This document shows, one piece after another, positions 25,858 through 33,450 of a DNA stretch of 64,000 nucleotides (within the stretch, counting starts at the first letter, position 1; every line of letters begins with the position of its first letter). The notes under the pieces are model-generated. The model worked only from the letters and a program-made list of their open reading frames with translations, made no database searches and had not been told where the DNA came from. The DNA is from a virus. Where the stretch lies: IMG/VR virus record IMGVR_UViG_3300037504_000682, positions 1 to 64,000 of that record; one strand, 5' to 3'. A program made the position numbers and the translations under genes.

Positions 25858-27106
25858 CGGATTATCACCGGACCTGATGCAAGAGATCATCGGCCTGGCT
25901 CGGGAGATGGGCAATAAATTTGCCCAGTCTGAATTTATCCCAGGCTGTGAGGTCAAGGACGTATCCGATAAGAACCAGTACGACACAGACAACGGTTGGA
26001 TTGAGGCCATCGTTGGCCAGCACAACCAGCAGCGGTGCCGCTGGAAGGGGCAATACCCCAACGTCTCCGTTGGTGATTTTGTTGACGTGCTTTATTTCCC
26101 GACCAGACGGCTATTTGAGGTTTGGCGGCAAGGGGGGAGCGGCTCACTGGTAACATCAAACACGCTCAACAACTTCACCGCCACCACCGACCCTGGCACC
26201 GGTGACGACGAAAACGACGGCTACAGCGACGGCTCTGTTTGGCTCAACACCTCAACCGACACGGTTTTCCGCTGCGCCGACGCATCAGCCGGGGCTGCCG
26301 TCTGGCGGGAGCTGATTGACGCCAACTCAGATGCGACTTTTGACGCCGGGGTGACGGTCTCGACCGACAACCTTGACAGCGTATCATCTGGCGGCATTGC
26401 GGTGGCTGATGACCTGGAGCTGGCTGATGGAAAAGACATATTCCCGGACGGTCAGCAATTTGGGCTATGGAACCGCAACGTAAATTATGGCGTTAGTCCA
26501 GATGAGCGGTGGACCAACAACTCAGATGATATATCCTGGGCCGGCTGGGCCAGCTATACCGGATTTGGTACACCATCCATAATTAGCACCACCAACAATA
26601 TCTATCGTGTCGCCAACGCCGGAGCCACCAAGGCATTTCGGTATAGAGCGGCCTCGACCGGGGCTCATATATTTTTGCGGTGCCGGGTGTCGATTACCTA
26701 CGTCGTATCCGCCGGTCTAATGATAGATGACGGTGTAGACGCTGGCGACGGCAACGGAGCCAACAATTTCTACCGTGCCTACATCACTCAATCGACGCTG
26801 GCAGGCCCGGTGAATTTGGTGGAACAGTATCGCACCGGTGGCGGCTCTGTAACCACGAATACCTCTACCGGCACGGTTGCGCTTGGCACATTCATCGGAC
26901 TTAGAATAAATACCGACGGGACCAGATGGACAAGTTGGTCTTTGCGCCCTAATTATTTCGGCGAAGCAGGCGAGGCTGTTCAATTTACCAGTGGCGTTGG
27001 GGCGCAAACCTGGACACCGGCCCGAGTGGGGCTATATTGGGTCGGGACTGCTGTGGATGGCAACCGCAAAGGCTTGTGGGACTGGTACGATGAGGCAACG
27101 AGTTAA
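25841..27106 (+). CDS. tail spike or fibre protein
   Basis: A 421-residue protein. The N-terminus (residues 30-100) has an OB-like strand set, then a linker with SDGSVWLNTSTDTVFRCADASAGAAVW, a common phage fibre repeat, and a C-terminal jelly-roll-like domain. It is the distal structural gene of the tail cluster. ATG 25841 or 25850; neither has a clear ribosome site and translation is probably coupled. Confidence 0.6.
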   Translation: MPKMPNGLSPDLMQEIIGLAREMGNKFAQSEFIPGCEVKDVSDKNQYDTDNGWIEAIVGQHNQQRCRWKGQYPNVSVGDFVDVLYFPTRRLFEVWRQGGSGSLVTSNTLNNFTATTDPGTGDDENDGYSDGSVWLNTSTDTVFRCADASAGAAVWRELIDANSDATFDAGVTVSTDNLDSVSSGGIAVADDLELADGKDIFPDGQQFGLWNRNVNYGVSPDERWTNNSDDISWAGWASYTGFGTPSIISTTNNIYRVANAGATKAFRYRAASTGAHIFLRCRVSITYVVSAGLMIDDGVDAGDGNGANNFYRAYITQSTLAGPVNLVEQYRTGGGSVTTNTSTGTVALGTFIGLRINTDGTRWTSWSLRPNYFGEAGEAVQFTSGVGAQTWTPARVGLYWVGTAVDGNRKGLWDWYDEATS

Positions 27107-27570
27107 TGAAAGCCGAAATAAACGGTCTGATAATAGAGAATGATGATCCAGCCGGATTTGCAGCGGCATTTATTCAGGCGCATTATGAGCCCGACCTCGC
27201 CACCGTCCGCTCCTGGGCACTGACCACCGTCCGGCAACTGGCAGCCGAGCGCGAAAACCAGCTCGACGCGCTGGTAGCCGGCAGTCGGACGCGGGCCATT
27301 ATGCTCAATACGGAAATTACCAACTACTGGCAGTCTGACCGCCCGGCGGACCCGAACCCAGCTGTCTACGCTATCGCGAACAGTCTGGCTACGCGGCGCG
27401 GGGCGACCCTGCGGGCGACGCTGGAGGGGCTATTCACACGCTGGCAGGCGGTCCGGGATCGGATTGTGACCATCACCACCGAGCTGGACCGGCTAGAGGA
27501 GGAGATAGCGGCGGCCTCGACGGTAACCGACATCGAGGCCGCGATGGCGGGGATCGACTGGGGGGCGTAG
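27106..27570 (+). CDS. coiled-coil tail protein, possible fibre chaperone
   Basis: A 154-residue helical protein, TAATG-coupled to the fibre gene, ending with a heptad-rich DRIVTITTELDRLEEEIAAAS. Last gene of the + strand cluster. Could be a fibre assembly chaperone or small tail component; unrecognised. Confidence 0.5.
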   Translation: MKAEINGLIIENDDPAGFAAAFIQAHYEPDLATVRSWALTTVRQLAAERENQLDALVAGSRTRAIMLNTEITNYWQSDRPADPNPAVYAIANSLATRRGATLRATLEGLFTRWQAVRDRIVTITTELDRLEEEIAAASTVTDIEAAMAGIDWGA

Positions 27571-27602
27571 GCAACAAAAAAGCCCCGGCGAGCCGGGGCT
27601 TG
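27571..27602 (-). terminator. intrinsic terminator between convergent operons
   Basis: AGCCCCGGC-ga-GCCGGGGCT with A6 on its left side, so a T-run for leftward transcripts: it ends the minus-strand operon beginning at 28471. For rightward tail transcripts it is only a hairpin. Its first 18 bases (27571-27588) are repeated exactly at 28609-28626. Confidence 0.75.
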
Positions 27603-27616
27603 TGGGGGGGGGCTGG

Positions 27617-27889
27617 CTATTCGACCTCCACCAGCCAATCGAACTCGGACCAGACCTCGTGTAAAATGAGGCCAACCCGCTCGGCCTCATCGCTGTCGGT
27701 ATCGCCGTCGACCGAGTAGCGGCCGTGGCCGGTTGTGATCTCGATCTCGGCGTCGGGGTAATGTTTCCGTAGCTCGGCCTCTAGCATTTGGTCGAATTTG
27801 GCCTCGCTGGCCTCGGTGTCGTAGCCGTCCGCGCCCTCGGGGCCGTACATCGCGTCCTCTGAATTATCGTATTCGATTTTTATGTGCAT
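27617..27889 (-). CDS. acidic protein, 90 aa
   Basis: Starts at an ATG preceded by GAGGAGAAAAACAG, a very good ribosome site. The protein is strongly acidic with a short hydrophobic C-terminus (LILHEVWSEFDWLVEVE). The frame is open further upstream through a helix-turn-helix remnant, so a longer form from 27967 is possible. No family recognised; the acidity could suit a DNA mimic, but that is speculation. Confidence 0.5.
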   Translation of the reverse strand: MHIKIEYDNSEDAMYGPEGADGYDTEASEAKFDQMLEAELRKHYPDAEIEITTGHGRYSVDGDTDSDEAERVGLILHEVWSEFDWLVEVE

Positions 27890-28005
27890 TCTGTTTTTCT
27901 CCTCGACTAATTCAATCAATTTGTAAATCAGCGCCTCGGTCGGCTGCCGCTGGCCGGACTCAATCATCGAAACATACGTTTTGACAATGCCTAGCTGGCC
28001 GGCTG
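27890..28005 (-). pseudogene. remnant of an XRE-type helix-turn-helix
   Basis: In-frame codons read QLGIVKTYVSMIESGQRQPT, the second half of a Cro/cI helix-turn-helix, fused in frame to the 90-aa gene. The first helix is absent: a TAA lies at 28037-28039 and no start codon lies before 27967. A truncated regulator, or a coupled short peptide from ATG 27967, is the simplest reading. Confidence 0.5.
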
Positions 28006-28011
28006 GTTGGT

Positions 28012-28245
28012 TTATGCGGCCGGGTCGTTCCGGCCTTTATCTGTCAACTCGTCCGCCGCTTTCAGCTCAGCGGCGATGATTTCCATTAACCTGTCGTTGC
28101 GTACCACCCGCCGGAGGAGGGCTCGCCAGGTGGGCTCGCCAGCCGTCTGGCCGGCGGTGGCTACGGAGCCGGTGGCAGCGGCCAGGTCGTCCAGCCGCTG
28201 CCAATCCTCCGGAGCGAGCGTGGTGCTACGTCGCTCTTGTGGCAT
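28012..28245 (-). CDS. small helical protein, 77 aa
   Basis: TTLAPEDWQRLDDLAAATGSVATAGQ..PTWRALLRRVVR resembles a ribbon-helix-helix-type small regulator, but the match is weak. It is four bases from the upstream gene and in the operator-controlled minus-strand operon. Confidence 0.5.
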   Translation of the reverse strand: MPQERRSTTLAPEDWQRLDDLAAATGSVATAGQTAGEPTWRALLRRVVRNDRLMEIIAAELKAADELTDKGRNDPAA

Positions 28246-28249
28246 CGGA

Positions 28250-28471
28250 TTACCTCAATAGGTAGGCGTCAACCAGGTCAGCGGCGGTAATCTCAAAACC
28301 GTCCGGATGATTTCGGTTGAACACGCGGGCCACAATTGTGTCGCCCTTGCCACGATCAACCAGGCTATCCACACTCTCGCCAGCGTTGACCGGCTCCCAC
28401 TTGCCAGACCTGATACCGGCCTGGCGGGCGATTGCTTTGACCTCGGGTGAGGCATTATTCAGGTTAAACAT
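28250..28471 (-). CDS. small protein, 73 aa, first gene of regulated operon
   Basis: ATG preceded by AAGGAGATCAAAA. Contains NLNNASPEVKAIARQAGIRSG and a C-terminal FEITAADLVDAYLLR. No family recognised. Transcribed from the operator-containing promoter at 28526-28554. Confidence 0.5.
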   Translation of the reverse strand: MFNLNNASPEVKAIARQAGIRSGKWEPVNAGESVDSLVDRGKGDTIVARVFNRNHPDGFEITAADLVDAYLLR

Positions 28472-28504
28472 TTTTGATCTCCTTGTTTTGTTGGTTGATT
28501 TAAT

Positions 28505-28554
28505 AACTAGCTACTTACAATTCCTATAATATCATACAACTAGCTAGTTGTCAA
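28505..28554 (-). promoter_or_regulatory. strong promoter with palindromic operator
   Basis: Minus strand TTGACA, 17-base spacer, TATTAT. The 16-base perfect palindrome ACAACTAGCTAGTTGT (28536-28551) overlaps the -35 and fills most of the spacer. A second, imperfect copy (AACTAGCTACTT, 28505-28516) lies just past the -10. A dimeric repressor bound there would block the 28471-27617 operon. Confidence 0.7.
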
Positions 28555-28608
28555 GCGATTTACACGGTTTAAAAATCAGTTTTTCAAAATCTGCGTCTTT
28601 TTAAGGTT

Positions 28609-28641
28609 GCAACAAAAAAGCCCCGGTCCGGCCGGGGCTTT
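28609..28641 (-). terminator. bidirectional intrinsic terminator
   Basis: AAAGCCCCGG/CCGGGGCTTT stem with A6 on the left, thus a T-run for minus-strand transcripts coming from the transfer operon (29000 and above). Shares GCAACAAAAAAGCCCCGG with 27571. Confidence 0.75.
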
Positions 28642-28700
28642 CCTGGCGGCGTCGACGCTCGCGCCGCAGTCGCAAAACAAACTGTTGGTCATTCAGTTGG

Positions 28701-29000
28701 TCATTCTTTCCTCCCCGGCAGAAATTTTCTCACTCCCGCCGCCAGGCCAGGCCGCCGCGCCGGCGGCTCGATGTAGTAATAATTCTGCCGGCCAATGGCC
28801 TTCCGATAGGCGATTTTACAGCCGGTGTAGGTGATCAAAAGCAGAGCCAGGCCCCCTGCCACAGACCAGATGATCCCGATGATCTGCTGAGCAATCACCA
28901 GGGCCGCCGTGGCCAGCACCAGGGCGGCAGCCCCAAATAGTACATAGCTCCAGGTCCGCAGCCATTCCACTGGTCCGTCCCAGTCATCTCTGTTGGTCAT
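28701..29000 (-). CDS. small membrane protein, 99 aa
   Basis: ATG at 29000 after GAGGCCAAAA. Two transmembrane helices (about residues 18-36 and 41-60), then a basic tail (RKFLPGRK). It lies at the end of the DNA-transfer operon, just after the octamer array. A spread (Spd)-type or accessory transfer role is conceivable. Confidence 0.5.
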   Translation of the reverse strand: MTNRDDWDGPVEWLRTWSYVLFGAAALVLATAALVIAQQIIGIIWSVAGGLALLLITYTGCKIAYRKAIGRQNYYYIEPPARRPGLAAGVRKFLPGRKE

Positions 29001-29038
29001 TTTTGGCCTCGATTCTCTCTGATTTAAGTGCGACACCC

Positions 29039-29153
29039 CCACGACAAAGCCACGACACCGGCCCGACCACCTACGACGGCGCTACGACAGCCTCCCCCGG
29101 CCGCCCCCGCCCCGGCGTAGCCCTGTCGTGGCTATGTCGTAGCATTGTCGTGG
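29039..29153. repeat. inverted octamer array ((C/T)ACGACA), clt/TRS-like
   Basis: Octamers at 29039 and 29050 (CCACGACA), 29071 (CTACGACG) and 29082 (CTACGACA) face inverted ones at 29113 (CGGCGTAG, degenerate), 29124 (TGTCGTGG), 29135 (TGTCGTAG) and 29146 (TGTCGTGG). Neighbours are 11 bp apart (8 plus 3). The right cluster overlaps the last codons and stop of the FtsK/TraB-like gene. Actinobacterial TraB translocases recognise repeated octamers (clt) next to traB; this has the same layout. Confidence 0.7.
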
Positions 29154-30406
29154 CCCCGTCGGGCCTCATCAGCCCGCTTTAGCAGCTCCTTGATCTCCTG
29201 GAGCTGCCGGCCGTTAGGCTTGTCGGTGTCATAAAACTCCCGGGCGATGGCCGTCACCGATTCCCCGGCGGCGTGCATCGCCTGGGCCTGGAGTACCCGG
29301 GCGTCCGGCAGCTCCAGGACCACCTTCCCAGCCGGCTGGGCGTAGCCCGGGAACGGCCCCGGCAGGGCATACTCGACCGGCCGGGCCTTGCTGCCATCCG
29401 GATTGACCTTGCTGTTGGGATGGATGAAGGCCCGGTGAGGCTCGCCCTGGCCGCCGATCAGCTCGACCAGGATGGCGCTCTTCCGGATAGCCGCGCTGAT
29501 CCCCAGGGTGTCGACATTCGGCGAGTGGGTGATCACCGTCAAATGGATGTTGACCTTCCGGCTCTCCGTCAGAAGCGTCTCGAAATACTCGCCGGCCCGT
29601 TCCACCTTCCGCTGGATGGAGGTCCACTCCTCGATAAAGACGCTCACCCGGGCGTGCTGGCCGTAGCCCATCAGCCCTTCAGCCACGTCGGTATAGCGGC
29701 TGGTCATCATCCAGACCAGCGACTGGAGAGCGTTGGCGATGGCCTCATAATCCCGGCCGGCCCCGATCACGTCGATCCCCAGCACCTTACTGGGGGAATG
29801 AGGGTCAATCATCACGATCTGGCTATGATCCGCCCGGCTGGCGATAAGATGCTTGACCAGGGTCGACTTGCCGGCATCCGAGCCGCCGGTGATGATCAGG
29901 CGCTGAGCCGGGGTCAGCTTGGGCAGGATGGGCGCAAGCGACGGCCCCTCCTCCGGCGGGGCCAGCTGGGCCACCTGCTGGGCCTGCCGCGCCGCCCGGC
30001 CGTGGGCGACGTTGAACAGCTCATAGCGCCCCACCTCGTCCCGGTCGAAGGCCGAGGGGTGACCGTTGATCCGGCCAGGGATCAGATGCAGAGGGATGGT
30101 GATAGTGGTGCCATTGGCCTGAGTGAGATAGACCTGCTGGCCAGGGTCGGCCACGGTCACCAGGACACCCGCCTCCAGCCGGGCCTTATCGGCCCGGGCC
30201 CGGGCCTCGTCGCTCTCGTAGCGCTTTCGGTTGACCAGGTGCCGGGCCATCAGGGCCAGGCCGACCACAAACACCAGGCCGGCCAGGGCCATCGAGCCGG
30301 CCACGACCAGCAGGATCAGGCCGACCTCGTACCGGTAGACGCCGGCCAGGTAGATGGTCAGGGCCGTGCCGCCGATTGCGATCAGGACCTTCCAGATAGT
30401 ATTCAT
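29132..30406 (-). CDS. FtsK/TraB-like membrane-anchored DNA translocase
   Basis: A 424-residue protein. Two N-terminal transmembrane helices (5-25, 28-54), then an FtsK/HerA-type ATPase: Walker A GGSDAGKST (174-182), Walker B SVFIEE (255-260), later ILVELIGGQGEP. The C-terminal 60 residues contain a helix-turn-helix-like AAGESVTAIAREFYDT, where FtsK and TraB carry their DNA-reading winged helix. ATG at 30406 follows GATGGGAGT. With the DUF2637 protein and the octamer array it forms a conjugative-translocase-like set; a phage packaging or segregation role is the alternative. Confidence 0.75.
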   Translation of the reverse strand: MNTIWKVLIAIGGTALTIYLAGVYRYEVGLILLVVAGSMALAGLVFVVGLALMARHLVNRKRYESDEARARADKARLEAGVLVTVADPGQQVYLTQANGTTITIPLHLIPGRINGHPSAFDRDEVGRYELFNVAHGRAARQAQQVAQLAPPEEGPSLAPILPKLTPAQRLIITGGSDAGKSTLVKHLIASRADHSQIVMIDPHSPSKVLGIDVIGAGRDYEAIANALQSLVWMMTSRYTDVAEGLMGYGQHARVSVFIEEWTSIQRKVERAGEYFETLLTESRKVNIHLTVITHSPNVDTLGISAAIRKSAILVELIGGQGEPHRAFIHPNSKVNPDGSKARPVEYALPGPFPGYAQPAGKVVLELPDARVLQAQAMHAAGESVTAIAREFYDTDKPNGRQLQEIKELLKRADEARRGHDNATT

Positions 30407-30678
30407 ACTCCCATCACCCCCCATCTTATGGAGTTCACTCCAACGGCCAGCACCTTGCCGGCCGTGTCCAGCCGCCTGGACCACCTGTCCATCCATCTGG
30501 CCAACCTGAACCGGACACGGTTGACGTTTACCTGAACATTCCAGATGAACATCAGGATGGCCGTCAGGCTGAACAGGTCCAACACGGCCACCTGGACGCC
30601 ATCCTGTTCATCTCGCCTGGTCACGGTCAGGGTCAGATGGACGGCCACCTGGCTGGATCGTACAATCGCCCGGCTCAT
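30403..30678 (-). CDS. small membrane protein, 91 aa
   Basis: Starts four bases after the DUF2637 gene and overlaps the translocase start by four bases. Contains a hydrophobic stretch (LFSLTAILMFIWNVQVNV) flanked by Arg-rich segments. Probably a membrane partner in the transfer complex; no family recognised. Confidence 0.5.
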   Translation of the reverse strand: MSRAIVRSSQVAVHLTLTVTRRDEQDGVQVAVLDLFSLTAILMFIWNVQVNVNRVRFRLARWMDRWSRRLDTAGKVLAVGVNSIRWGVMGV

Positions 30679-30682
30679 ATGG

Positions 30683-31423
30683 TCACCCCCTGACCTTCCC
30701 ATTGAGTGCCCGTAGGTCACGCCGGATGGTCGCCCGGCTCACGTCCAGGGCATCGGCCATCTCGGTCTGGTTCATTCCCTGTTCATGTAGCACCATAACC
30801 TGTTCACGTCTCTGTTCAATGGCCAGGTCTCTGGCCTCGTTGGCCTGGTCTAGTCCGGTCATTTGGGTGGCCATTTGGTGATGTTCACCCACTTTGGCCT
30901 CTTTGACCTGGTCACTGACCCGGGCCAGGGCCTCACGGCGCTGACCGATCTGGTCATTCAGGTGGTCAATCTCTGTCCGGGCCTGGTCCACCCGGGCGGT
31001 CATCTCGGCCAGGGTGGTCACCAGCCCTGACCGTTCGATCCGAACCTTGACCAGTTCCCTGAGCACCTCGGAGGCCACGAGCAGGGTCACCGGCGGCAGG
31101 GCGGCCACGAACCAGGCCACCGAATTGGGCGGGGCGTGCAGCACGTTGCCGGTGATGGTGATCACCCCGTAGGCCAGGATCAGGCCGATGAGCCATCGCC
31201 GCCGGACGCCGATCAACTGGAAGGCGAGCAGGACGGCCGTGAACACGACCAGGGCCACGTCCACAATGACCGGCCATATCCAGGCCAGATGAGCCGGCTT
31301 GCCATTGGTTATAGCCAGATCGTTCAAGGCCTCGAAGCTGAGCACAAATGAGCCCAGGGCGATCAGTGCAACGGCCACCACCACGGCCAAAGAAACGGAA
31401 TCGATCAGCTTGTTGTTCATCAT
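30683..31423 (-). CDS. DUF2637/SpdB-like membrane protein with C-terminal HTH
   Basis: A 246-residue protein with four transmembrane helices in residues 5-120 (SLAVVVAVALIALGSFVL; WPVIVDVALVVFTAVLLAF), matching DUF2637, found in spread and transfer loci of actinobacterial plasmids. A coiled coil (130-170) follows and then a clear helix-turn-helix, EQGMNQTEMADALDVSRATI (near 215-234). The HTH suggests that it binds DNA at the membrane. Confidence 0.68.
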   Translation of the reverse strand: MMNNKLIDSVSLAVVVAVALIALGSFVLSFEALNDLAITNGKPAHLAWIWPVIVDVALVVFTAVLLAFQLIGVRRRWLIGLILAYGVITITGNVLHAPPNSVAWFVAALPPVTLLVASEVLRELVKVRIERSGLVTTLAEMTARVDQARTEIDHLNDQIGQRREALARVSDQVKEAKVGEHHQMATQMTGLDQANEARDLAIEQRREQVMVLHEQGMNQTEMADALDVSRATIRRDLRALNGKVRG

Positions 31424-31433
31424 CTGCTCGCTT

Positions 31434-31624
31434 TCTCCAAACGCACGTTTAAAAATAAAAAGCGCCCTCTACTTTGCGCAGGGGACGCTCAACCAATACA
31501 ATAAGCACAGGTCTCCCACCGCCCCTGTCGGTCGGGAGGCTCAGGCCGGGGTTGCTGGTGTTGGCGCACCAGTCCCGGCCGCTTTTATTTCTCACATTTT
31601 AACACAGCTCCCCGCCGGCTGCAA
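31434..31624. promoter_or_regulatory. structured promoter/leader region of the transfer operon
   Basis: Minus strand: TTGCAG (31624-31619), 17-base spacer, TAAAAT (31601-31596) with TG extension, then hairpins CTGGTG/CACCAG nested in GGCCGGG/CCCGGCC, CTCCC..GGGAG, and AGCGTCCCCT/AGAGGGCGCT before TTTTTATTTTT. Plus strand: TTGCGC, 17 bases, TACAAT (31496-31501) and the GGCCGGGG/CCCGGCC hairpin before CTTTTATTT. Either an attenuated leader for 31423 or a small plus-strand RNA. Confidence 0.5.
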
Positions 31625-31911
31625 TCGGCAATCTGGCGGCGATACTCATCCGGCCCCTGACCGTTGAGCGTTCGCCGGGCGATCACCTCGGCCTGGTCGA
31701 GGTCGACCTTGTGCCAGATGGCTACGGCCAGCAGGCAGCGCGGCTCGACCGACCGGCGGCGGATGTCCCGGGGAGGCGCGTTCATTTCGTCGCAGGTCGA
31801 GGCCGGCAGCGGGCAGCTCAGGCACACGTCGGTGCCGGGGGTCCGGTAGTACAGGTTGGGCCCCGGGCCGGCCTTATCCTCATCCTGAAACAGCTTGATC
31901 GACTTCCCCAC
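31585..31911 (-). CDS. Cys-rich small protein of the dpd-like operon
   Basis: A 108-residue protein, GTG start. Cysteines at 30, 33, 40, 59, 97 and 106 (VCLSCPLPASTC) could hold zinc or an iron-sulfur cluster. It is the last gene of the operon that includes the DpdA-like enzyme, and the transfer-operon promoter lies within its 3' end. Function unknown. Confidence 0.55.
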   Translation of the reverse strand: MGKSIKLFQDEDKAGPGPNLYYRTPGTDVCLSCPLPASTCDEMNAPPRDIRRRSVEPRCLLAVAIWHKVDLDQAEVIARRTLNGQGPDEYRRQIADCSRRGAVLKCEK

Positions 31912-31918
31912 GCCGCTA

Positions 31919-32740
31919 CTACTCCCGTGTCTCCCCGGCTGGATACTCCTCCCGCCAGGGCGACCACTCCAAATTGCCCTTGAAAAATACCGGCACCTCC
32001 CACCCGTCCAGCACGGCCAGCAGCCGCTCGACGTGCCCCGGCTCCGGCTGGTAGTAGGTCCGGCCGCTGCTGGCCGCCCCGATCACCGCCCACCGCAGGG
32101 CATCGGGGTACTGCTCGACGATCCCCGACACGTCCCAGCTCAGCGGCTCAAAGCTCATCCAGGTGACGAGGTCATCCGGCAGCTCGCTCAAAACGGCCAG
32201 CGCCTTGTGCAGCAGTCGCTCCTGGTGGTGGCGACCCAGCCGGCCGCCGTGCATCCAATCCGGCGGGGAGCTGGCCCCCGGCCAGAAATTGGCCGGAAAA
32301 TCAAACCGCTCCATCCGGATCGGGTTTTTGGTCAGGCTCAGGAACGTATGCCAGCTGGCCTCCCGGCAGACATCGAGAACCTGCTCGACCTGGCCGGCCG
32401 GCACCCAATGGCCGAAGAGGTCCGACATTGAGTCCAGGAAAATGCGCGATGGCTGGGTGACCTTAAGCGGCTCCTCCAGCCGTTCAGGGTGCCAGTAGTG
32501 GTGCTCGAAGCCTTCCGGGTAGGCGGCCCTGGCCACCCCTTCGGCCACGGCCTCGGCATAGCAGATGGCCACCGTGCCGTCGGGCATCTCCCACCGGCAG
32601 CGGTGTTTGCAGCCGCCGGGCACGTTCCAGGTGTAGCCCCGGCTCTCGTGGCCGTCCGGGTGGATGGTTTTGCACCACTCGATTCCGCCGGCGACCTTCT
32701 GGAGGCCGTCTACCATCACCAGTTTGCCTTGTTTGTTCAT
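31919..32740 (-). CDS. DUF5131 (phage Gp37/Gp68-like) protein
   Basis: A 273-residue protein. Cysteines at GGCKHRC and ICYAE (C-x3-C-x11-C) follow a WNVPGG turn, the metal-site region of DUF5131, a radical-SAM-related family common in phages; the spacing between cysteines is longer than usual. Later FLSLTKNPIRM and VTWMSFEPLSWDV are typical barrel strands. ATGA-coupled to the preceding gene. The substrate is unknown; association with a TGT-like enzyme makes base modification plausible. Confidence 0.68.
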   Translation of the reverse strand: MNKQGKLVMVDGLQKVAGGIEWCKTIHPDGHESRGYTWNVPGGCKHRCRWEMPDGTVAICYAEAVAEGVARAAYPEGFEHHYWHPERLEEPLKVTQPSRIFLDSMSDLFGHWVPAGQVEQVLDVCREASWHTFLSLTKNPIRMERFDFPANFWPGASSPPDWMHGGRLGRHHQERLLHKALAVLSELPDDLVTWMSFEPLSWDVSGIVEQYPDALRWAVIGAASSGRTYYQPEPGHVERLLAVLDGWEVPVFFKGNLEWSPWREEYPAGETRE

Positions 32741-33450
32741 ACCGTCGCCTCCTGAAATAATGGCAGCTGCAACCGCCAGCCAACCGCGTGCAGCCGCGCT
32801 CGATCTTTGAATAAATCAGGCGGGCTGGCCAGATACCGCCTGACGTTTCTGGCGCTCATTCTCATTAGCGTATGGCTGTGGAATCGATTCCTTACCTCCC
32901 GCCAGGTATTTCGCCTGGCGCTCCAGAAAGAGCCGTAGTCCTGGGCCTTCTGGAAGATAGCCGAGCAGTCGAGGCTAACGATCCTGGACCCGGCATATTT
33001 ACGCATCAGGATCACATATTGATCAGGATGACCGCCCAGCAGGTGCAGCTTCCGGCCGGCGACCTCTCCAGACTCCGGTAAAAATCCGGCGTAGCTGGTG
33101 GGCACCGAGATAGCCACGATCACTCCGGCCGGAACGTCGGCCGCCGCCCCAGGGAATTTGGGGCAGACCATCGGCCAGCTGCCGGCCCCCAGCACGTCCC
33201 AGACCTGGGCCAACATCTCCCTCTTTTGGGCCGGCGATTCGTAATCGGCCACCATGGCCAGGTCAGGCTGCCAGAAGCGGATCACGGCCAGGTGCTCACT
33301 CCAGTCGTAATCCCGCCATTTGATGTCCACGAAGTAGGGCCGCCCGTAGGCCGTGGCGTCGCTCCGAAAGCCGTACAGCCATCCCTCGGCCTGGAGCAGG
33401 CGAGGGGCGTCCGGGTCGCCACCCCGGCAGCCGATCAGCTTCACGCTCAT
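32737..33450 (-). CDS. DpdA-neighbour protein (TGT-like barrel / DUF6610-like) with clamp motif
   Basis: A 237-residue protein coupled (ATGA) to the DpdA-like gene. Strands WPMVCPKFPG, GVIVAISVP and KLHLLGGHPDQY follow the order of the TGT-type barrel, but the zinc motif is absent; similarity to DUF6610 is suspected, not proven. Residues 228-232 are QLPLF, a clamp-binding-like pentapeptide on the C-terminal tail. Likely a partner or shortened paralogue of the base transglycosylase. Confidence 0.5.
   Translation of the reverse strand: MSVKLIGCRGGDPDAPRLLQAEGWLYGFRSDATAYGRPYFVDIKWRDYDWSEHLAVIRFWQPDLAMVADYESPAQKREMLAQVWDVLGAGSWPMVCPKFPGAAADVPAGVIVAISVPTSYAGFLPESGEVAGRKLHLLGGHPDQYVILMRKYAGSRIVSLDCSAIFQKAQDYGSFWSARRNTWREVRNRFHSHTLMRMSARNVRRYLASPPDLFKDRARLHAVGWRLQLPLFQEATV

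Noticed and set aside
29039-29153. CRISPR array
   Set aside because: Repeats are only 8 bp with 3-bp spacers and occur in inverted clusters; no cas genes nearby.
29273-30535. 420-codon plus-strand frame opposite the translocase
   Set aside because: Compositional shadow of a GC-rich gene; no domain, and the minus strand encodes clear Walker motifs.
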